Shown piece by piece: positions 1 to 8,765 of a DNA stretch of 64,000 bases. Made by a program: the position numbers and the translations under genes. Position 1 is the stretch's first letter. Each line of letters begins with the position of its first letter. The stretch comes from an uncultured Eubacteriales bacterium (GTDB lineage: Bacteria; Bacillota; Clostridia; Oscillospirales; Acutalibacteraceae), in assembly GCA_934486915.1 (NCBI GenBank), contig CAKSRC010000002.1, positions 1-64,000 of the forward strand. Reading direction: 5' to 3'. The notes below the pieces were generated by a model. That model saw only the letters and a list, made by a program, of their open reading frames with translations, ran no database searches and had not been told where the DNA came from.

Positions 1-188
1 TAAAATATATCTGCAGTTGTAAATTACTATATCAATATAATACATCAATTATCTTATCTTTTCAAGTAATTGTTCTTTTTTCGGCTAATAAGCACAAAAA
101 ATTATCTTTCAACTTCATGAATAAATACTGGAATAAATGTCCAATATATAGGCATATATTTTATTAGGCGAAGAGGATATATTACTTT

Positions 189-491
189 ATGTCCTTTAAG
201 AAAGGAATTGTTGTTTTTATGGAATTTATTGTTAAAATTACGAATTATATCAAGCAGTCATCTTTCACCAAAGAAAGAAATAAAGAACATATTTGTGTCT
301 TAAACGAAATTTCCGATGTATGTAAACAATTAAAGTGTACGGACCGCTGGTTCGACATGGAATCCGATCATGATCTTATAGAAGCCTGCATATATCAACG
401 TGAGGAACTTTTAGCACGTTATCGATACTTAATGCGAGTAGCTAAAAATGATAATATAAACTCTTCACCCTTTACAAAAGAGATTCAATAA
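189..491 (+). CDS. YaaL-like DUF2508 family protein
   Basis: A small, soluble, charged, probably helical protein of 100 residues with no known activity. Its central part (EACIYQREELLARYRYL, near residues 64-80) resembles the DUF2508/YaaL family. In Bacillus yaaL lies between recR and bofA, and here a BofA-like gene follows 26 bases downstream, so gene order supports the call. There are two possible starts: ATG at 189, with GAGG about 12 bases upstream, or ATG at 222, with AAGGA at similar spacing. The second would give an 89-residue protein starting MEFIVK. Upstream to the window edge I see AT-rich sequence and no clear vegetative promoter. Confidence 0.6.
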   Translation: MSFKKGIVVFMEFIVKITNYIKQSSFTKERNKEHICVLNEISDVCKQLKCTDRWFDMESDHDLIEACIYQREELLARYRYLMRVAKNDNINSSPFTKEIQ

Positions 492-517
492 AACATATCT
501 ACAAGGAAGGTGTTAAA

Positions 518-781
518 ATGTCATCTTGGTTGGCATATGTAATTGCCGGCTCAATTTTTCTAGTACTATTACTTATTCAAATATTTATACGCTCCAAAAA
601 ACCAATTAGAAAAACCTTAAGCGGAATATTCACCGGTATTGCCACATTAGCAATTGTTAATATATCCGGAGCATTTACAGGTGTAACATTGCCGGTAAGC
701 CTTTTAAGTTTAGGCATCGCCGGCGTATCCGGAATTCCCGGAGTTACTATGATGTTGATTTTAAAAATCATAGCAAATTAA
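518..781 (+). CDS. bofA: BofA family pro-sigma-K processing inhibitor-like protein
   Basis: An 87-residue membrane protein with two hydrophobic stretches (about residues 5-23 and 37-85) separated by a basic turn (SKKPIRK). The Gly/Ile-rich end resembles BofA, which in Bacillus holds the SpoIVFB protease inactive until pro-sigma-K is to be cleaved. AGGAAGG lies about 7 bases before the ATG. Many clostridia keep BofA while lacking a conventional SpoIVF checkpoint, so its role here is inferred from the family. It forms a pair with the YaaL-like gene upstream and is followed by a hairpin terminator. Confidence 0.72.
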   Translation: MSSWLAYVIAGSIFLVLLLIQIFIRSKKPIRKTLSGIFTGIATLAIVNISGAFTGVTLPVSLLSLGIAGVSGIPGVTMMLILKIIAN

Positions 782-798
782 ATACTTAAAAAATAAAG

Positions 799-867
799 GC
801 CATTGACTAATGAATAAAATAACAAATCAGAATATTGTTTGTTAAAAAATTCATATTAGCCAATGGC
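799..867. terminator. Bidirectional hairpin between bofA and tRNA-Thr
   Basis: GCCATTGACTAATGAAT (799-815) pairs almost completely with the segment ending in CCAATGGC at 867, with a two-base bulge. A second small inverted repeat (TAACAAA/TTTGTTA) lies in the loop. T-rich sequence follows on both strands, so it can end bofA transcription and, on the minus strand, the tRNA transcript. Confidence 0.65.
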
Positions 868-899
868 TTCACATTTTGTTGGTAAAATATAATAATGAA

Positions 900-975
900 T
901 GGAGCTGATAACCGGATTCGAACCGGTGACCTCATCCTTACCAAGGATGTGCTCTGCCTCCTGAGCCATATCAGC
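900..975 (-). tRNA. tRNA-Thr (anticodon GGT)
   Basis: Read on the minus strand, the acceptor stem GCTGATA pairs with TATCAGC. The anticodon stem is CATCC/GGATG with loop TTGGTAA, giving anticodon GGT (reads ACC and ACU). The T-arm is CCGGTTCGAATCCGG. Length is 76 bases, with the discriminator base followed by an encoded CCA at 902-900. A strong promoter lies just upstream, so it appears to be a single-tRNA unit. Confidence 0.96.
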
Positions 976-988
976 ACCTATGTTAAGT

Positions 989-1017
989 ATGATATCATAA
1001 ACACAAATGTTTGTCAA
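989..1017 (-). promoter_or_regulatory. Vegetative promoter of tRNA-Thr
   Basis: On the minus strand TTGACA (1017-1012), a 17-base spacer and TATCAT (994-989) match the sigma-A consensus closely. The -10 box is 14 bases before the mature tRNA 5' end, leaving only a short leader. Confidence 0.8.
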
Positions 1018-1077
1018 TATCTAAAACATTAAATTTTAAATTTAAAGTCTCATATACCAAAAATCATTGACATAAAC

Positions 1078-1106
1078 TTGAAGCCGGTCGTATTTTCTGA
1101 TATAAT
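1078..1106 (+). promoter_or_regulatory. Predicted sigma-A promoter of the thyX operon
   Basis: TTGAAG (1078-1083), a 17-base spacer and a perfect TATAAT (1101-1106) precede thyX by about 37 bases. The stretch between bofA and thyX (782-1143) is therefore accounted for by a hairpin, the tRNA and two divergent promoters. Confidence 0.72.
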
Positions 1107-1143
1107 TATTATTAATTATTAAATTCTTGAGGAGGCTACAATT

Positions 1144-1920
1144 TTGCCAAAAGTTACATTAATTTCATATACTCCAGATCCTGAAAAAACCGTCGCTGCT
1201 GCCGCAAAACTATGTTATTCATCCTCATCGATTGACGAAATATCTAAAGGACTTACAGAGCAAAAGACAGCTTCTTTTCTAGATATGTTATTAAGACTTG
1301 GTCATGAGAGCCCTCTTGAGCATGTAAGTTTCACCTTTGGTATAGAGGGTGTATCAAGAACATTTCTAGCTCAAATTACAAGGCATAGGATAGCGTCATA
1401 CAGCGTCAAAAGCCAAAGATATGTAAATGAATCTATGTTTGAGTATGTAATTCCCCCCGAAATAAAGGAATCTAACGATACTCTTGAGATTTTTGAAAAT
1501 GCAATGCTTGAAAGTAAAAAAAACTATGATCACTTAGTTGAAATGCTTACTAAAAAGCATACCGAACACTTCTTAAAAAAGGGATTTGATCTCAAATCGG
1601 CGCAAAAAATGTCCGAAAAGAAAGCTATAGAAGATGCTAGATTTGTACTTCCAAATGCATGTGAAACCAAAATGGTTTGTACTTTTAATGCAAGAAGTTT
1701 AAAAAACTTCTTTAGCCAAAGATGCTGCAACCGTGCTCAGTGGGAAATTAGAGAAGTTGCAACTGAAATGCTTAAGCTCGTACTCGACGTGGCACCTACC
1801 CTATTTAAAAATTCAGGTCCGTCATGCCTAAGAGGAAATTGCCCTGAAGGAAAAATGTCCTGCGGAGAAATTAATAATGTACGTGAATTTTTTAAAAATT
1901 TAGAAAGGGAAACATTATGA
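1144..1920 (+). CDS. thyX: FAD-dependent thymidylate synthase ThyX
   Basis: Makes dTMP from dUMP with methylene-tetrahydrofolate and NADPH through FAD. The ThyX signature is present as RHR at 80-82 followed by S90-Q-R-Y, though the usual SxNE part of the motif reads SYSVK. The conserved C-terminal block RAQWEIR is also there. Translation starts at TTG 1144, preceded by AGGAGG at 9 bases. It opens an operon and overlaps tmk by four bases (ATGA), so the two consecutive steps to dTDP are made together. The flavin enzyme would do the job of ThyA without producing dihydrofolate. ThyA could exist outside the window. Confidence 0.95.
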   Translation: MPKVTLISYTPDPEKTVAAAAKLCYSSSSIDEISKGLTEQKTASFLDMLLRLGHESPLEHVSFTFGIEGVSRTFLAQITRHRIASYSVKSQRYVNESMFEYVIPPEIKESNDTLEIFENAMLESKKNYDHLVEMLTKKHTEHFLKKGFDLKSAQKMSEKKAIEDARFVLPNACETKMVCTFNARSLKNFFSQRCCNRAQWEIREVATEMLKLVLDVAPTLFKNSGPSCLRGNCPEGKMSCGEINNVREFFKNLERETL

Positions 1921-2582
1921 AAGGAAAACTTATAGTAATAGAGGGTTTAGACGGCAGCGGCAAGGCAACTCAATCAGCTTTATTATATAAACGTTTAAGC
2001 AAGTTATGCAATATAAAAAAAATCAGCTTTCCTAATTACGATTATCCCTCTTCTTCCCTAGTAAAAATGTATCTTAACTCTGAATTTGGGGATGATCCTA
2101 ACGTCGTGAATGCCTATGCAGCCTCTTCCTTTTTTGCAGTAGACAGGTATGCAAGTTACATGAAATTTTGGAAAGATGATTATTTAAACGGTAGAGTAAT
2201 TCTTTCGGATAGATATTCCACATCCAATATGGTATTTCATATGCCTAAACTTCAGGCTGATGAGTGGGACAAGTATCTCGATTGGGTCAAAGATTATGAA
2301 TATAATAAACTTTCTTTACCGAAACCTGATATTGTTATTTATCTTGATGTCCCTATAGAAATATCCCAAAAGTTTATGAGTAAACGCTATCATGGAGACG
2401 AAGATAAAAAGGATCTGCATGAAAAAAACATTAAATACCTAAAATCATGCAGAAACTCAGCTTTATATGCTGCAAAAAAAAATAAATGGAAAATAATAAA
2501 TTGCTATGAAAATGGAACTATAAAAACTATAGATGAAATTAATAATGAAATCTTTGATATTGTTAAAAGGGAGATTTTATAA
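1917..2582 (+). CDS. tmk: Thymidylate kinase
   Basis: Phosphorylates dTMP to dTDP. The P-loop is GLDGSGKATQ near residues 9-18, with Ala where most thymidylate kinases have Thr (GKTTQ); this variant is common in clostridial homologs. The DRYSTSN block near residue 98 matches the DR[YS] motif that contacts dTMP. Length (221 residues) is typical to slightly long. Its start overlaps the thyX stop, and its stop directly abuts the GTG of the next gene, so it is translationally coupled on both sides. Confidence 0.92.
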   Translation: MKGKLIVIEGLDGSGKATQSALLYKRLSKLCNIKKISFPNYDYPSSSLVKMYLNSEFGDDPNVVNAYAASSFFAVDRYASYMKFWKDDYLNGRVILSDRYSTSNMVFHMPKLQADEWDKYLDWVKDYEYNKLSLPKPDIVIYLDVPIEISQKFMSKRYHGDEDKKDLHEKNIKYLKSCRNSALYAAKKNKWKIINCYENGTIKTIDEINNEIFDIVKREIL

Positions 2583-3467
2583 GTGCTTACGTTTAAAATT
2601 CCGGAAATAAATGATAAAGAATGGATAGTCCCAATTTTAAAAGAATCCGGCTGCATTGGTGCGGACTGCGCCTTTGGAACTATGTTTATATGGCAGGAAG
2701 CATATAAAATAAAAGTCTTAAAATATAAGGGTTTTCTTTTAAAAACCTTTGGTGATGAACATATATATAGTTTTCCTGTTGGCTGCGGTGATATAAAAGA
2801 TGCATTAAACACTATTATAAAAGACTCCAAGGAGAAAGGTATCCCTTTTAAGATGATGGGAGTTACCGAATATCTATCAAAACAGCTTGAGGAAATAATG
2901 CCGGGGACTTTTGAATTTAAAGAAGAAAGAGACATTGCCGATTATATATATAACTCAACCGACCTTGCTTTACTAAAGGGTAAAAAATATCATGGCAAAA
3001 GAAATCATATCGCAAAATTTGAAAGAGAATATAATTGGGAATATGAAGAAATTTCAAGTAAAAACATAGATGCCTGCAGAGACTTTTGTCAAAAATGGTT
3101 TGATGAAAACAAGGATCAAAAACTTGAATCTATTGAACTTGAAAAAACAGCCTTAAAAAAATCCTTTGATAATTACAATGCCCTTAACTTTTTGGGTGGG
3201 ATTATAAAAGTGGATAACAACATAGTTGCGTTAACTATGGGTGAAGAAATTAACAAAGACGTTTTTCTTACTCATTTTGAAAAGGCATTAACTTCTTATA
3301 ATGGATCTTATTCTATAATAAATAGGGAATTTGCCTCAAGATTAAATAATAATTATTTATATATAAATCGAGAAGAAGACATGGGAATTGAAGGCCTTAG
3401 AAAAGCTAAACTTTCTTATTGTCCCTCAACCCTCCTAAAAAAATTTATAGCCATAAAGAAAGATTAA
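2583..3467 (+). CDS. DUF2156 (phosphatidylglycerol lysyltransferase-like) domain protein
   Basis: A 294-residue soluble protein with the double-GNAT arrangement of DUF2156, the domain forming the catalytic part of MprF/LPG synthases. Recognisable parts are the N-terminal SGCIGADCAFGTMFIWQ block and a second half with KYHGKRNHI and NREFASRLNN segments. There are no membrane segments, so it is not a full MprF. Stand-alone versions are usual in clostridia and their substrate is unknown. The GTG start directly follows the tmk stop codon. The GNAT gene downstream starts only 2 bases after this stop, suggesting the two acyltransferase-fold proteins are made together. Confidence 0.75.
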   Translation: MLTFKIPEINDKEWIVPILKESGCIGADCAFGTMFIWQEAYKIKVLKYKGFLLKTFGDEHIYSFPVGCGDIKDALNTIIKDSKEKGIPFKMMGVTEYLSKQLEEIMPGTFEFKEERDIADYIYNSTDLALLKGKKYHGKRNHIAKFEREYNWEYEEISSKNIDACRDFCQKWFDENKDQKLESIELEKTALKKSFDNYNALNFLGGIIKVDNNIVALTMGEEINKDVFLTHFEKALTSYNGSYSIINREFASRLNNNYLYINREEDMGIEGLRKAKLSYCPSTLLKKFIAIKKD

Positions 3468-3469
3468 AT

Positions 3470-4330
3470 ATGAATTTTAAATTAGCCACAAATAAAGATA
3501 TACCTTCACTTAAACAAATTTGGAGTATTTGTTTTAATGAATCCCAAAAGACAATTGACCTTTTCTTTGAAAACAAGTTTAACGATAAAAATTGTGTCGT
3601 ATTGGAAGTAGAAAATAAAATAGTTTCAGCTCTTTATATGCTTGATGCAACTATTGTACTGCATGATAAAATTTACCCTTGTTACTATTTATATGCAGCT
3701 GGTACTTTGCCCTCTTATAGAGGTTTAAAATACATGACTCAATTAATAAATTATTCAAACGACCTTGCTTTTAAGAATGGTAAAGATTTTTCTTTTTTAC
3801 TTCCTGCCTCTAAGAGTCTTTATGGATATTATGAAAAACTGGGCTATAAAAGATTTTTTAAACAAAAAATTGTTGTTTTAAAAAATGAGGAAATAAAAAA
3901 ATATAAACCTTCTTTTAAAAATGAAGAAATTTCGCTTGATAGCATAAATAACCTTAGATACAATTCTCTTTTAGGAAATGAAGGATCTATTATGTGGTCT
4001 AAGGAATCAATTAAATATGCCATTTTAATAAATGAAGCATACAACGGCAAAATTGTATTTGCCAAAGAAGGGTATGCTATCTGCATACCACAAGATAGTG
4101 AAAACCTTATTATAACTGAATTAATATCGTCAAGCTCATCCTTTGATAATCTTATTGGTGCAATTTATAGTAATTTCCCCTCTTATGATTATTATCACTT
4201 TAGACTTCCCGCTTTTGACAATCACTTTAAAAATGGAAAAAATATTGATTTTGGTATGATAAAAGTTTTAAATAAAAATATTAATTTAAATGATAAGCCA
4301 AATCCTTACTTAGGTTTGGCTCTTGACTAA
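3470..4330 (+). CDS. GNAT family N-acetyltransferase
   Basis: The first half carries a GNAT fold: the acetyl-CoA binding strand-loop appears as AAGTLPSYRGLKYMTQLI, followed by SLYGYYEKLGYKRFF, the usual end of the domain. The second half is an extra 130-residue region, so the overall shape recalls two-domain Eis-like acetyltransferases. The substrate is unknown. I place the start at ATG 3470 (287 residues), immediately after the stop of the DUF2156 gene; a longer reading from 3419 would overlap that gene by 49 bases and adds residues without GNAT character. Confidence 0.75.
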   Translation: MNFKLATNKDIPSLKQIWSICFNESQKTIDLFFENKFNDKNCVVLEVENKIVSALYMLDATIVLHDKIYPCYYLYAAGTLPSYRGLKYMTQLINYSNDLAFKNGKDFSFLLPASKSLYGYYEKLGYKRFFKQKIVVLKNEEIKKYKPSFKNEEISLDSINNLRYNSLLGNEGSIMWSKESIKYAILINEAYNGKIVFAKEGYAICIPQDSENLIITELISSSSSFDNLIGAIYSNFPSYDYYHFRLPAFDNHFKNGKNIDFGMIKVLNKNINLNDKPNPYLGLALD

Positions 4331-4342
4331 GAGGTGAAAATT

Positions 4343-4882
4343 ATGGTATACGTATTCTTAGCTGACGGTTTTGAAGAAATTGAGGCTGTAACAGTTATAG
4401 ATATTTTAAGAAGGTCCGGTATCAAGACTCAAACAGTAGGTATTAGCGGCACTACGATAAAAGGTGCACATTTAATAAATGTTAATGCAGATATAAACAT
4501 AGATAATGTTTGTTATGATGACATTGACGCTATTGTATTGCCGGGAGGAGTCCCAGGTATAAATAACCTTGAAAAGTGCGATAAGCTCTTATCTATAATA
4601 GAATATTCCATGAAAGAAAAGAAAATTATTGCAGCAATATGTGCTGCACCGTCTATATTAGGAAATATTGGAATATTAAAAGACAAATGCTACACGTGCT
4701 ACCCCGGTTTTGAAGTAAAAAATGAAAATTCTAAACTTGTAGACGATTCTGTTTGCAAAGATGAAAATATAATAACTGCAAAGGGGCCTGGTGTTTCAAC
4801 TGAATTTGCCCTTAAACTTGCAGAAAGTTTAACCTCCAAAAAAACAGCTTTAAACGTCATGGAGGAAATGCAATGCCGGTAA
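4343..4882 (+). CDS. DJ-1/PfpI family protein (YajL/ThiJ type)
   Basis: A Rossmann-like flavodoxin-fold protein. The N-terminus VYVFLADGFEEIEAVTVIDI is diagnostic for the DJ-1 group, and the nucleophile-elbow cysteine is in AAICAAPSIL. Family members are described as protective chaperones, deglycases or hydrolases; the exact activity here cannot be told. The start is ATG 4343 (179 residues), because GAGGTG lies 7-8 bases before it; a GTG inside that ribosome site at 4334 is in frame but badly placed. It overlaps the next gene by 10 bases. Confidence 0.86.
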   Translation: MVYVFLADGFEEIEAVTVIDILRRSGIKTQTVGISGTTIKGAHLINVNADINIDNVCYDDIDAIVLPGGVPGINNLEKCDKLLSIIEYSMKEKKIIAAICAAPSILGNIGILKDKCYTCYPGFEVKNENSKLVDDSVCKDENIITAKGPGVSTEFALKLAESLTSKKTALNVMEEMQCR

Positions 4883-5460
4883 CCAACATAAAACAATATA
4901 AAATTGAATTGAGAACTCACTATAAATCACTTAGATCTAATATGCCTCCCGAAAAAAAATCATTCTTAGATAAAAAAATTCGTAAAAATCTTTTTATTAC
5001 ACGTGAATACAAGCGAAGTCAATTAATACTTACTTATGTTTCCAAGGAGATTGAAGTAGATACAATTAAAATTATTAGGAAATCACTTGAAAACGGAAAA
5101 TGCGTAGCCGTCCCCAAGTGTATTACTGACAAACACTTAATGGAGTTTTATTATATCCAATCCCTCGATGACCTAGCACCCGGCGCTTTTGGCGTTTTAG
5201 AGCCCATATTAGAAAAATGTAAACTTGTAAAGGACTTTTCTAACTCTCTTTGTATAGTCCCGGGATTTTCGTTTGATTTCAAAGGCTTCAGACTGGGATA
5301 TGGCAAAGGCTATTATGATAGATTTCTATCAAACTATGAAGGTAATACTATTGGTATTTGTTATCGCAATTGTACAAGAGCCCTACTCCCTCATGGATAT
5401 TTCGATAAACCTGTAGATATTTTGGTTACCGATTCATATATAAAAACAATAAAAAAATAG
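4873..5460 (+). CDS. 5-formyltetrahydrofolate cyclo-ligase
   Basis: ATP-dependent conversion of 5-formyl-THF to 5,10-methenyl-THF, which returns stored folate to the one-carbon pool. Length (195 residues) and motifs fit the family: GAFGVLEP in the middle, then VPGFSFDFKGFRLGYGKGYY, the ATP and folate binding loop. Its start lies inside the DJ-1 gene end, so it is coupled. Being in the same operon as thyX, which consumes methylene-THF, makes metabolic sense. Confidence 0.93.
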   Translation: MPVTNIKQYKIELRTHYKSLRSNMPPEKKSFLDKKIRKNLFITREYKRSQLILTYVSKEIEVDTIKIIRKSLENGKCVAVPKCITDKHLMEFYYIQSLDDLAPGAFGVLEPILEKCKLVKDFSNSLCIVPGFSFDFKGFRLGYGKGYYDRFLSNYEGNTIGICYRNCTRALLPHGYFDKPVDILVTDSYIKTIKK

Positions 5461-5473
5461 AAGGAGACAACTA

Positions 5474-6760
5474 ATGAGTAACGATAGAAAAGATCGAAGT
5501 TACAAGAAAAATGACTTTGATAATCAAGATACAAGTGATAAAACGCTTTTCTATGACTTAGAATCAATACAATCTCAAAACAGCCATACTATAGATAATA
5601 ATAAAGAAACTAATAGAACTAAAAAAGCCAGAGACAAAGCAGTCTCTAAGGAGAATAAGCATTTTTTTAGAATAGTATGGATAGTCATGATAGTCCTCAT
5701 CTCGGCAATGCTTACAAAATACATACTTGTAGGAGTAAGAGATATGCTCGCAATAGGTAAAGAAGAAGATACTGTCACAATTACTTTGCCTTCAAGGCCT
5801 AATATATTTCAGGTAACCGATACCCTAAGCAGTAACGGTGTAATAGAAGATCCAAGCTTTTTTAGACTATACGGCCTACTTACTAAGTCAATCAAAACAT
5901 TCTCGGGTGGGACTTTTGAAGTTAAGACTAACATGGATTACGAGGCTCTAATAAATTACTTAGAAAGTCAATCCAATAGAATCGATATAGTAAAGCTAAC
6001 CTTCCCCGAGGGTATAAGTATTAATGAATATGCGGCTACACTTGAGGATAATGAAGTATGCTCGAAGGATGAATTTCTAAAAGTATGTTCTTCCGACGAA
6101 TTTAAAGAAAAGTACAGCTTTATTAACTCTATACAAAATGCTGATAAACGCTATTATAAGCTGGAAGGTTATTTATTCCCTGATACTTATCAATTTTATA
6201 AAAACGAAGATCCATATAATGTAGTTGATAAACTACTTTCAAATTTTAATCAAAAGTTAAATACAAAAGAAAAAGTAAATGGTTATGACAATAAAGTAAA
6301 CATAGCAACTCGTGCAAAAGATAAATCTACATCTATAGAAGATTTAATAACCATAGCTTCTATTATACAAGCCGAGGCAGCAAACAAAGATGATATGTAC
6401 ATGGTTTCATCCATACTTCATAATAGATTATCTACCATACCAAATGGTGGAGTCAGCAGCTATGGAGAATATGGTATGAACTACCTTGGTCAAGATTCTA
6501 CTGTTTGGTACCCTTATAGAAATAAAGAATCTGTACCAAGCAATATAGTAAATTCTTTTGAAAGTACCTACAATACTTATAAAATAGAAGGTTTACCTCC
6601 AGGACCTATTTGTAATCCCGGTAATGATGCTATAGATGCAGCATTAAACCCGGAATCTACTAATTATTATTATTTTTGCCATAGTAAAGACGGCACGGCA
6701 TATTATGCCACAAATATAACTGATCACAATAGAAATCTTGCAAAAGCAGGTCTTGTTTAA
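5474..6760 (+). CDS. mltG: Endolytic murein transglycosylase MltG (YceG-like)
   Basis: Membrane-anchored lytic transglycosylase that cuts nascent glycan strands. A cytoplasmic hydrophilic stretch (1-62) rich in Asp, Asn and Lys precedes one membrane segment (about 63-86) and the YceG domain. LEGYLFPDTYQF is at 240-251. The active-site region reads IASIIQAEAA (294-303): the family usually has two glutamates there (as in VEKET), and here the first is Gln299 while Glu301 is kept. The C-terminal EGLPPGPICNPG segment is typical. Start is ATG 5474 with AAGGAG 8 bases before. MltG followed by U32 repeats the Bacillus yrrL-to-yrrO order. Confidence 0.92.
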   Translation: MSNDRKDRSYKKNDFDNQDTSDKTLFYDLESIQSQNSHTIDNNKETNRTKKARDKAVSKENKHFFRIVWIVMIVLISAMLTKYILVGVRDMLAIGKEEDTVTITLPSRPNIFQVTDTLSSNGVIEDPSFFRLYGLLTKSIKTFSGGTFEVKTNMDYEALINYLESQSNRIDIVKLTFPEGISINEYAATLEDNEVCSKDEFLKVCSSDEFKEKYSFINSIQNADKRYYKLEGYLFPDTYQFYKNEDPYNVVDKLLSNFNQKLNTKEKVNGYDNKVNIATRAKDKSTSIEDLITIASIIQAEAANKDDMYMVSSILHNRLSTIPNGGVSSYGEYGMNYLGQDSTVWYPYRNKESVPSNIVNSFESTYNTYKIEGLPPGPICNPGNDAIDAALNPESTNYYYFCHSKDGTAYYATNITDHNRNLAKAGLV

Positions 6761-6779
6761 ATGAAAAGAGGAATAATTT

Positions 6780-8009
6780 TTGAAATCCAGTAAATTAAAT
6801 AAAATAGAACTTTTATCACCTGCGGGTGATATGGAAAGATTAAAGGCTTCGATTGATTTTGGAGCAGATGCTGTATATTTAGCGGGAAATGAATTTGGAA
6901 TGAGAACTTCTTCATCTAATTTTTCGCTTGAGGAATTAGATAAAGCTGTAAAATTTGCTCATTCAAGAGATGTTAAAGTATACCTCACTTGCAATACAGT
7001 ACCTAGAAACGATGAAATAAAAAGACTACCCGAATTTTTAAAAGAAGTAGACAAAATAGGTGTAGATGCCTTAATCATCTCCGACATAGGTGTAATGGAA
7101 CTTGCTAAAAAATATGCTCCTAACGTGGAAATACATATTTCTACTCAGGCGGGCGTTGCTAACTATATGACAGCCAATACACTATATAATCTTGGAGCTA
7201 AAAGAGTAGTCCTTGCAAGGGAATTGTCACTTGATGAAATACGATTTATAAAAGATAATGTACCAAGTGACCTCGAATTAGAAGTGTTTGTTCATGGATC
7301 TATGTGCGTATCGTTTTCAGGAAGATGCCTCATATCTAACTACATGACAGGAAGAGATGCCAATAGAGGCGACTGTGCTCAACCCTGCAGATGGAAATAT
7401 CATTTAACAGAAGAAAACCGTCCCGGCGAGTACTTCCCTATTGAGGAGGATTCTAAAGGCACATATTTCTTCAATTCAAAAGATCTATGCATGATAGATT
7501 ACATAGACAAATTAATTGAATCTGGGGCAAGCAGCCTAAAAATAGAAGGAAGAGCAAAATCTGCTTATTATACCTCCGTTGTAACAAATGCATATAGACA
7601 TGCTATAGATGGTTATTATAATGATAAAGATAATTGGTCGCTAAAACCGTGGATAAAAGACGAAATGAACAAGGTAAGCCACAGACCATACAGTAATGGA
7701 TTCTTTTTTGGCAAAGAGCCCGGTCAACACTACGAAAGCGGCGGATATATAAGGGATTACGATGTAGTTGCTGTTTGTGATGATTATAAAGACGGCATTG
7801 CAACTATATCACAACGAAATAAATTTTTAAAAGGTGACACTTTAGACGTCCTCCCCCCGCTAGGTGGAGAACCATTTCTTATCAATGTAAGTGAACTTTA
7901 TGATGAATGGAATAATCCTGTTGAATCCGCACCCCATGCGATGCAAAAACTATTTTTAAAAACGGATGTTCCTATAAAAGTAGGCTCTATTTTTAGAAAA
8001 AAACGCTAA
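6780..8009 (+). CDS. Peptidase U32 family protein (TrhP/YrrO-like)
   Basis: A 409-residue U32 protein. The family signature is present as EVFVHGSMCVSFSGRCLIS, followed by the NRGDCAQPCRW cysteine block, which in related proteins binds an iron-sulfur cluster. Homologs next to mltG in Bacillus (YrrN/YrrO) are needed for prephenate-dependent hydroxylation of uridine 34 in tRNA, so a tRNA role is more likely than peptidase activity. Start is TTG 6780 with AGAGG 8-9 bases before. It is the last gene of the operon, followed by a perfect hairpin. Confidence 0.88.
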   Translation: MKSSKLNKIELLSPAGDMERLKASIDFGADAVYLAGNEFGMRTSSSNFSLEELDKAVKFAHSRDVKVYLTCNTVPRNDEIKRLPEFLKEVDKIGVDALIISDIGVMELAKKYAPNVEIHISTQAGVANYMTANTLYNLGAKRVVLARELSLDEIRFIKDNVPSDLELEVFVHGSMCVSFSGRCLISNYMTGRDANRGDCAQPCRWKYHLTEENRPGEYFPIEEDSKGTYFFNSKDLCMIDYIDKLIESGASSLKIEGRAKSAYYTSVVTNAYRHAIDGYYNDKDNWSLKPWIKDEMNKVSHRPYSNGFFFGKEPGQHYESGGYIRDYDVVAVCDDYKDGIATISQRNKFLKGDTLDVLPPLGGEPFLINVSELYDEWNNPVESAPHAMQKLFLKTDVPIKVGSIFRKKR

Positions 8010-8017
8010 AAATAAAT

Positions 8018-8056
8018 AATAAGCTTCCCAATTATAATATAATTGGGAAGCTTATT
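8018..8056. terminator. Perfect hairpin terminator between convergent genes
   Basis: Seventeen bases (8018-8034) are perfectly complementary to 8040-8056, with a five-base loop. It sits between the U32 gene and the oppositely directed Nudix gene and, being flanked by A/T-rich runs on both sides, should stop transcription from both. Confidence 0.85.
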
Positions 8057-8097
8057 TATTAGATGTCATTCTTACTTATGCAGTCCTTTATTTAAGT

Positions 8098-8604
8098 TTA
8101 GCCTAAATCTATGCATATTGGTTCACTAGGTATATTTCCATTAATAATATCCTCTAAATAGTTAGGTAAAACAGCAGGATAAATAATGTCATGACTTTCC
8201 TTTATTTGCTCACAAGAAAACCACTCAAGTCTTTTTATAACCGGTTTTTCTTCTTTAGTCAAATTCTCGAGTGTTACTACTTTGTTGCTTCGTGTCTTGG
8301 CTAAAATAAAGCGTTGATTTATATTTGTCATTTTGCCTTCCATTTCAAGCTTTAATTTTCCTTGCCATACCACTTTATCAAACTCTACGTCATCAACACC
8401 AAGACCGGTTTCCTCAAACAATTCCCTTTTTGCGGTGTCCAGGATACCTTCTCCTTCTTCCATTTTACCACCTACAAGCTGCCAAAATCCACCGTTGTAA
8501 CTGCCATCCTGCGATTTTATGGATTTATCGTCAGTATGTAAAAGCAGTATCTCCTTTTTTTCATTTAATAGTATAATCTTAACACTATTCCTTATTTGTT
8601 CCAT
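8098..8604 (-). CDS. NUDIX hydrolase
   Basis: A 168-residue Nudix protein. The Nudix box is complete: GGKMEEGEGILDTAKRELFE followed by ETG, fitting GX5EX7REUXEEXGU, which binds the divalent metal that cleaves a nucleoside diphosphate linked to another group. The substrate cannot be read from the sequence; MutT-like sanitising or nucleotide-sugar hydrolysis are both possible. It has its own promoter and GGAGTG before the ATG at 8604. It stands alone between terminators. Confidence 0.9.
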   Translation of the reverse strand: MEQIRNSVKIILLNEKKEILLLHTDDKSIKSQDGSYNGGFWQLVGGKMEEGEGILDTAKRELFEETGLGVDDVEFDKVVWQGKLKLEMEGKMTNINQRFILAKTRSNKVVTLENLTKEEKPVIKRLEWFSCEQIKESHDIIYPAVLPNYLEDIINGNIPSEPICIDLG

Positions 8605-8639
8605 AACATTTCACTCCTTTAAAATAAATTGGGTACAAT

Positions 8640-8668
8640 ATTGTATCACAACATCTAAATTAGGTCAA
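8640..8668 (-). promoter_or_regulatory. Predicted sigma-A promoter of the Nudix gene
   Basis: Minus strand TTGACC (8668-8663), 17-base spacer, TACAAT (8645-8640), about 35 bases before the start codon. Confidence 0.7.
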
Positions 8669-8732
8669 GTATATTTTTCCAAAATTGACTGTCCTTATAT
8701 TTCTATAATACCCCAACTCAACAGCATAAAAG

Positions 8733-8762
8733 ATGCATTCTCCCTTTTAAGAGAGAATGCAT
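8733..8762 (-). terminator. Hairpin terminator after gatD
   Basis: ATGCATTCTC (8733-8742) pairs with GAGAATGCAT (8753-8762). It lies a few bases beyond the gatD stop codon and, on the minus strand, is followed by CTTTTATG, so it probably ends the murT-gatD transcript. Confidence 0.65.
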
Positions 8763-8765
8763 TTC

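Noticed and set aside
2504..2935. 143-codon minus-strand open frame over tmk and the DUF2156 gene
   Set aside because: Covers two real coupled genes on the opposite strand; no start signal or homology.
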